From Bacteroidota bacterium (GTDB taxonomy: Bacteria > Bacteroidota > Bacteroidia > Flavobacteriales > Crocinitomicaceae): DNA of 10,297 nt. Shown piece by piece: positions 6,937-10,297 of this stretch. Numbering within the stretch: position 1 is the stretch's first letter; each line of letters opens with the position of its first letter. A program made the position numbers and the translations under genes. The stretch lies in NCBI GenBank assembly GCA_029558435.1, contig JAKQEZ010000400.1, forward strand, positions 1-10,297, given 5' to 3'. The notes below the pieces were generated by a model that ran no database searches, had not been told where the DNA came from, and saw only the letters and a program-made list of their open reading frames with translations.

Positions 6937-8802
6937 ATGAGCTTTATTTATTTCTACCTCTATATTTTGATTCACCCTTATTTAGCAATGTGGTGGAAGA
7001 GTTTTGAATTGGCTGAAAGAAAATCGTGGGAAGCACTCGTTCCTGTGTACAACTACTACGTGGCTTTCAAAGTATTTAACAAAAAAGGATGGTGGGCTGT
7101 ATTATTGGTATTTCCGGGTGTTCACTTGGTGATGTTGGCTGTATTGAACGTAAGTTACATCCGCCGTTTTGGATATTTTAGTTTGTTGGATACGGTGCAA
7201 GGTATTTTCTTTCCGTATTTGATTTTCTTTAAAATTGCTAAAAATCAAGATAAAATGTTGCCCGAAACCAATTGGGCAAACAGCAAAGAAATGGCACAAC
7301 GCGAATGGGGTGATCATTTGGTGTTGTTTTTAGCATTACCTGTCATTGGGCACGCAATTGCACTTGGTTTGGGGGCTGTTACACGTGCAAAACCGGGTTC
7401 AAAATCGAAAGTAAAAGAATGGGGCGACTCTATTTTGTTTGCCTTGATTGCTGCTTCAATTATTAGAACCTATGTGTTTGAACCATTCAAAATTCCAACA
7501 GGATCCATGGAAAGAACCTTGTTGGTGGGAGACTTCTTATTTGTCAATAAATTGGCTTATGGACCAAAAGTTCCAGTTACACCTTTGTCGCATCCATTAA
7601 CGCACAATACAACGCCTTTCATCACCATGAAATCGTACACAACGCTTGAAAAAGGTTCGTATCACCGTTTGCCTGGTTTTGCAGATGTTAAACGTTATGA
7701 TGTGGTGGTTTTCAACTATCCTGCAGGTGATACTGCGGTGTATGATCCTCGTATGCCGTATGGTTTGATGGGACACGAATACGAAGGAATTGTCAACAAT
7801 GAAGCTTTCCGCTTGTACCGTGAAGAATCACAACAACGTTTTGCTGTTATAACAAAATTTTATACCGATTCTCTACAAAAAGTTGGTCAAACGAGTGATG
7901 AGTTACTCAACCGTTTGGTTACAGAAAGAGCAAGCTTTGAATTTATTCGCGATTTGAATCAATGGAAAGCTAAAGCACGCAAAATGATTGCTGAGGATAA
8001 GTTGACTTATGATGGACAATTGGGGCAAGTAATTAAACACCACGGAATTATCTACAGACCAGTTGACAAACGTGAGAATTACATCAAACGCTGTGTTGGT
8101 GTGCCTAAAGATTATTTGGAAATACGCAATTCAATTTTGTATGTAAACGGCCAACCTGCACAAGTGGCAGAACATCAAAACTTATTGTACATTGCTAGTG
8201 AATCTAATTTTTCTACACCACAAAGCATGTATGAGCGTTTTGGAATTGAACGCAGCGATTGGGCCATCGAAGGAGGTGAATTAATTGGTGTGCATGCTAA
8301 TTTGGCAACTATTGAAAAAGTGAGAAAAGCTTTTCCAGATGTTACGTTCAATGTATATGTTGAACCTCGCTATACGCCTGATGCAAATGGAAAATTCAAG
8401 GCTACGGAACAAATTGAAAATTTAAAAACATTCCCGAAAGACATTAATGTTTCAAACAATGTTTCCAATTTTGAACGTTTTCAAGTGCCTTACAAAGGAC
8501 AAGTAGTTGATTTTACTAAAACAAATATTGCTTACTATCGTCGAATTATCACTGCTTACGAAGGGCATACCTTGGAAGAAAAAGCAGATGGAATTTACAT
8601 TGATGGTAAAAAAACAACTACCTATACCGTAGAAATGAATTACTATTGGATGATGGGGGATAACCGTTACCAATCGGCAGATTCAAGAACGTGGGGATTT
8701 GTACCAGAAGATCATATCGTTGGAAAAGCTTCTATGACATGGTATTCAAGCAACCCAGAATACGGTATCCGTTGGGAGCGTGTGTTTAAAGCAATTAAGT
8801 AA
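6937..8802 (+). CDS. lepB: Signal peptidase I with extra N-terminal membrane domain and large insertions
   Basis: A 621-residue S26-family signal peptidase that cleaves signal peptides of exported proteins at the outer face of the inner membrane. Residues about 1-150 are an extra membrane region (hydrophobic stretches near 4-18, 52-72, 85-100 and 127-148; motif WEALVPVYNYY at 31-41), resembling DUF5684, known beside or fused to Bacteroidetes signal peptidases. A membrane anchor at about 164-181 precedes the catalytic domain. Box B is FKIPTGSMERTLLVGDF with nucleophile Ser190, box C is VKRYDVVVFNYPAGD (251-265), box D is YIKRCVGVPKD with general base Lys384, and box E is MGDNRYQSADSRTWGF (573-588). 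About 115 residues are inserted between boxes C and D and about 160 between D and E, so the protein is almost twice the length of E. coli LepB (324). All catalytic motifs are intact. The stop overlaps the next gene (TAATG). Confidence 0.95.
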   Translation: MSFIYFYLYILIHPYLAMWWKSFELAERKSWEALVPVYNYYVAFKVFNKKGWWAVLLVFPGVHLVMLAVLNVSYIRRFGYFSLLDTVQGIFFPYLIFFKIAKNQDKMLPETNWANSKEMAQREWGDHLVLFLALPVIGHAIALGLGAVTRAKPGSKSKVKEWGDSILFALIAASIIRTYVFEPFKIPTGSMERTLLVGDFLFVNKLAYGPKVPVTPLSHPLTHNTTPFITMKSYTTLEKGSYHRLPGFADVKRYDVVVFNYPAGDTAVYDPRMPYGLMGHEYEGIVNNEAFRLYREESQQRFAVITKFYTDSLQKVGQTSDELLNRLVTERASFEFIRDLNQWKAKARKMIAEDKLTYDGQLGQVIKHHGIIYRPVDKRENYIKRCVGVPKDYLEIRNSILYVNGQPAQVAEHQNLLYIASESNFSTPQSMYERFGIERSDWAIEGGELIGVHANLATIEKVRKAFPDVTFNVYVEPRYTPDANGKFKATEQIENLKTFPKDINVSNNVSNFERFQVPYKGQVVDFTKTNIAYYRRIITAYEGHTLEEKADGIYIDGKKTTTYTVEMNYYWMMGDNRYQSADSRTWGFVPEDHIVGKASMTWYSSNPEYGIRWERVFKAIK

Positions 8803-9413
8803 TGCAGGTTTTTTCTACGGCCTATTTTGGTCCGATTGCATATTACGCTGAATTGATTCAAGCACAACAGCCTTTTGTTGAAGCTAAAGAACATTTTGTA
8901 AAACAAACCATCCGCACGCGTTGCGAAATTCTCGGTCCAAACGGTGTGCAAACATTGAGCGTACCAGTTCGCAAAGTTAACGGCAACAAAACTGCTGTTG
9001 ATGCGTTGGAATTGTTGGACGATGGTTGGCGAAAAATGCATTGGAAATCCATTGAAACAGCCTATTCTTCTGCCGCTTATTTTGATTATTACGGCATGGA
9101 AATCAAAGAAATATTGATGGGCAACCAATCAACTTTGTTAGAACTCAACGATGCCATTCTTCAACGTGTATTGATGTGGTTGGATGTTGAAAAAACGGTT
9201 GGTTACACTTCTGAATATCAAGTAGTAGAAGACCCCAAAAATGATTTTCGCAGCGTTGCATTTGATTCTACCTCTTCGTATATCCATGCGCCGTATCATC
9301 AAGTATTTCGATTAAAAGAAAATTGTGTTTTCAATTTATCCATTTTGGATTTGTTACTCAATGAAGGTCCGATGGCGCATAATTGGATGCTTCAAAAAAT
9401 GATGGCACAGTAG
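8802..9413 (+). CDS. WbqC-family protein
   Basis: A 203-residue protein matching the WbqC-like family (PF08889 as I recall it). Family features are YFGPIAYYAELIQA near the N-terminus (8-21), TIRTRCEILGPNGVQTLSVP (36-55), the WRKMHWKSIETAYSSAAYFDYY segment split across 76-97, and the C-terminal SILDLLLNEGP (180-190). There is no signal peptide, so it is probably cytosolic. WbqC was named from O-antigen gene clusters and its biochemical activity is not well established; a role in surface-sugar metabolism is family-level guesswork. The ATG shares one base with the lepB stop (TAATG), so translation is probably coupled to lepB. It closes the tight parA-to-lepB run. Confidence 0.88.
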   Translation: MQVFSTAYFGPIAYYAELIQAQQPFVEAKEHFVKQTIRTRCEILGPNGVQTLSVPVRKVNGNKTAVDALELLDDGWRKMHWKSIETAYSSAAYFDYYGMEIKEILMGNQSTLLELNDAILQRVLMWLDVEKTVGYTSEYQVVEDPKNDFRSVAFDSTSSYIHAPYHQVFRLKENCVFNLSILDLLLNEGPMAHNWMLQKMMAQ

Positions 9414-9429
9414 TTGGTTTTGTGCTTTC

Positions 9430-10200
9430 ATGAAATTTATTGTTGCCATACTTGTTTATTTTGTTTGCTCTTCAGCACTTTGGGCACAATTGAACTGCAA
9501 AAAATTAACCAATGAAAAGGATGATCAAATCACGCAATGTTTTCATAAAAATGGTCAAGTTGCAACGATAGAAACGTGGGACAAGGACCGTCGAATGGGT
9601 AAAATTGTTGGGTTGGATGCCACAGGAAAGCAATTGTTTTACTACAATTTACGTTCGTTTGGAGGGCATGCTTCAGTTGCTGTTCGTTACTTCTCAAATG
9701 GGCAGGTTCAACGGGTAGATTACAGCGATGCACCCGATGGTGGAATTCAGTTTTATCGTTCTACAATTACCTTTGACGAGCAAGGAAAGCAACTTGATTT
9801 TCAAGAAACCAACCATCCTTTTGAACAGTTAACGATACCTCAACTTACATCGCCACCTGCGCCTAAACAACCAGAAGTTGCTACGTGTGCTGTAATTTTT
9901 AAAAATTATTTTGCACTAGAAAATACCACTCCAACAAAAGTAACAGTGCGGGTTATAGAAGTGCGACCAAACACCCCTATGAGTGTTTCCACTCTTTATC
10001 AGATAAAACCCAATGAAACACTTGTTTTTGATACCATTATCACAGCTCAATTGCCCTTAACAGATAGAAAATATACGGTGGAATTGGTTCGTTTTAAAAA
10101 GAAAAGAAAAGTTAAGAAAATTAGAATTACCATCCCATCAAAATTGCCTTCAACCACCGATTCAAAAACATGGTTGTGGCGTATAGAAAAAGATGATTAA
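9430..10200 (+). CDS. Exported protein of unknown function with antitoxin-like (YwqK/MORN-like) repeats
   Basis: A 256-residue protein starting 16 bases after the WbqC-family stop. Residues 1-19 are a signal peptide (FIVAILVYFVCSSALWA, then Gln20). Residues about 33-128 contain repeated beta-hairpin-like units built around a Gly-rich turn: FHKNGQVATIETWDKDRRMG (38-57), GLDATGKQLFYYN (61-73), YFSNGQVQRVDYSD (87-100) and FDEQGKQLDFQE (115-126). This F/Y-x-x-N/G-G-Q/K-x pattern resembles the YwqK/MORN-like repeats common in Bacteroidetes exported proteins. A Pro-rich linker (140-149) leads to a C-terminal region (about 150-256) with predicted beta-strands and a strongly basic patch (KKKRKVKKIR, 223-232). 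No catalytic motif is seen. It is likely periplasmic or surface-exposed; the function is unknown. The C-terminal half is not recognised. Confidence 0.8.
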   Translation: MKFIVAILVYFVCSSALWAQLNCKKLTNEKDDQITQCFHKNGQVATIETWDKDRRMGKIVGLDATGKQLFYYNLRSFGGHASVAVRYFSNGQVQRVDYSDAPDGGIQFYRSTITFDEQGKQLDFQETNHPFEQLTIPQLTSPPAPKQPEVATCAVIFKNYFALENTTPTKVTVRVIEVRPNTPMSVSTLYQIKPNETLVFDTIITAQLPLTDRKYTVELVRFKKKRKVKKIRITIPSKLPSTTDSKTWLWRIEKDD

Positions 10201-10227
10201 TTGTATATTTATGCGAAGTAAAACTCG

Positions 10228-10235
10228 TATTTTTG
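10228..10235 (+). promoter_or_regulatory. Candidate -7 promoter element for the last gene
   Basis: TATTTTTG is an exact TAnnTTTG match only 4 bases before the ATG at 10240, so transcription would start at or next to the start codon and the mRNA would be leaderless or nearly so. No TTTG -33 element is found at normal spacing; the TTG at 10201-10203 is 24 bases away. The site suggests that a new transcription unit starts here. Confidence 0.45.
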
Positions 10236-10239
10236 TACC

Positions 10240-10297
10240 ATGAAATTAAAGCAAGTACCTTTAGAACTTATCAATTCCCTCAATAAAAACACATTGA
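10240..10297 (+). CDS. Start of a gene cut by the right edge, possibly a hotdog-fold thioesterase
   Basis: An ATG opens a frame with no stop to the window end: 19 full codons reading MKLKQVPLELINSLNKNTL. The segment LINSLNKNTL resembles the N-terminus of Bacteroidetes PaaI-type hotdog thioesterases, which typically read LN-x-x-NKNTLMETLGI. An exact -7 promoter motif lies just upstream. With so few residues both the gene and its identity are tentative, and the family call rests on memory of that short motif. Confidence 0.5.
   Translation, partial: MKLKQVPLELINSLNKNTL

Noticed and set aside
8712..9128. 138-codon minus-strand frame across the lepB-WbqC junction
   Set aside because: Both sense genes are intact and recognised here, and the antisense product has no family features.

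Overview
The window is AT-rich and almost fully coding. It looks like a chromosomal core region of a Bacteroidetes bacterium, probably order Flavobacteriales. Four things support this: ParA, ParB, a DUF5683 protein, DapB, a very long signal peptidase I and a WbqC-family protein lie in one co-directional run, an order I recall from Bacteroidetes genomes; start codons lack strong Shine-Dalgarno sequences; sites like the Bacteroidetes -7 promoter element (TAnnTTTG) precede several genes; and exported proteins have signal peptides ending in A/S before Q. The genus cannot be fixed from sequence alone.

Layout. Positions 1-250 (minus strand) hold the 5' end of an exported, TPR-like protein gene that runs off the left edge. 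A 151-base divergent intergenic region with an 8-bp perfect inverted repeat leads into htpG (402-2291, Hsp90 chaperone), which ends at a strong hairpin. Next is ffh (2416-3762, SRP GTPase), preceded by a good -7 motif. After a 116-base gap comes a tight cluster: parA (3879), parB (overlapping by 8 bases), a DUF5683 membrane protein (starting directly after the parB stop), dapB (15-base gap), lepB (18-base gap), a WbqC-family gene (TAATG overlap) and, 16 bases on, an exported protein of unknown function (9430-10200). A last gene starts at 10240 and is cut by the right edge; its first 19 residues resemble the N-terminus of hotdog-fold thioesterases.

How the genes work together. HtpG handles protein folding. 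Ffh targets nascent membrane and secreted proteins, and LepB removes signal peptides after export. ParA and ParB partition the replicated chromosome. DapB makes tetrahydrodipicolinate for lysine and meso-diaminopimelate, hence peptidoglycan. The parA-to-WbqC run therefore mixes chromosome segregation, cell-wall precursor synthesis and protein export, consistent with a growth-linked housekeeping operon.

I found no mobile element, CRISPR array, tRNA, rRNA, toxin-antitoxin pair or defence system, and nothing that amounts to a clearly new system. The items most worth a second look are the inverted repeat before htpG, the architecture of the 621-residue signal peptidase, the DUF5683 protein locked between parB and dapB, and the unknown exported protein at 9430-10200.
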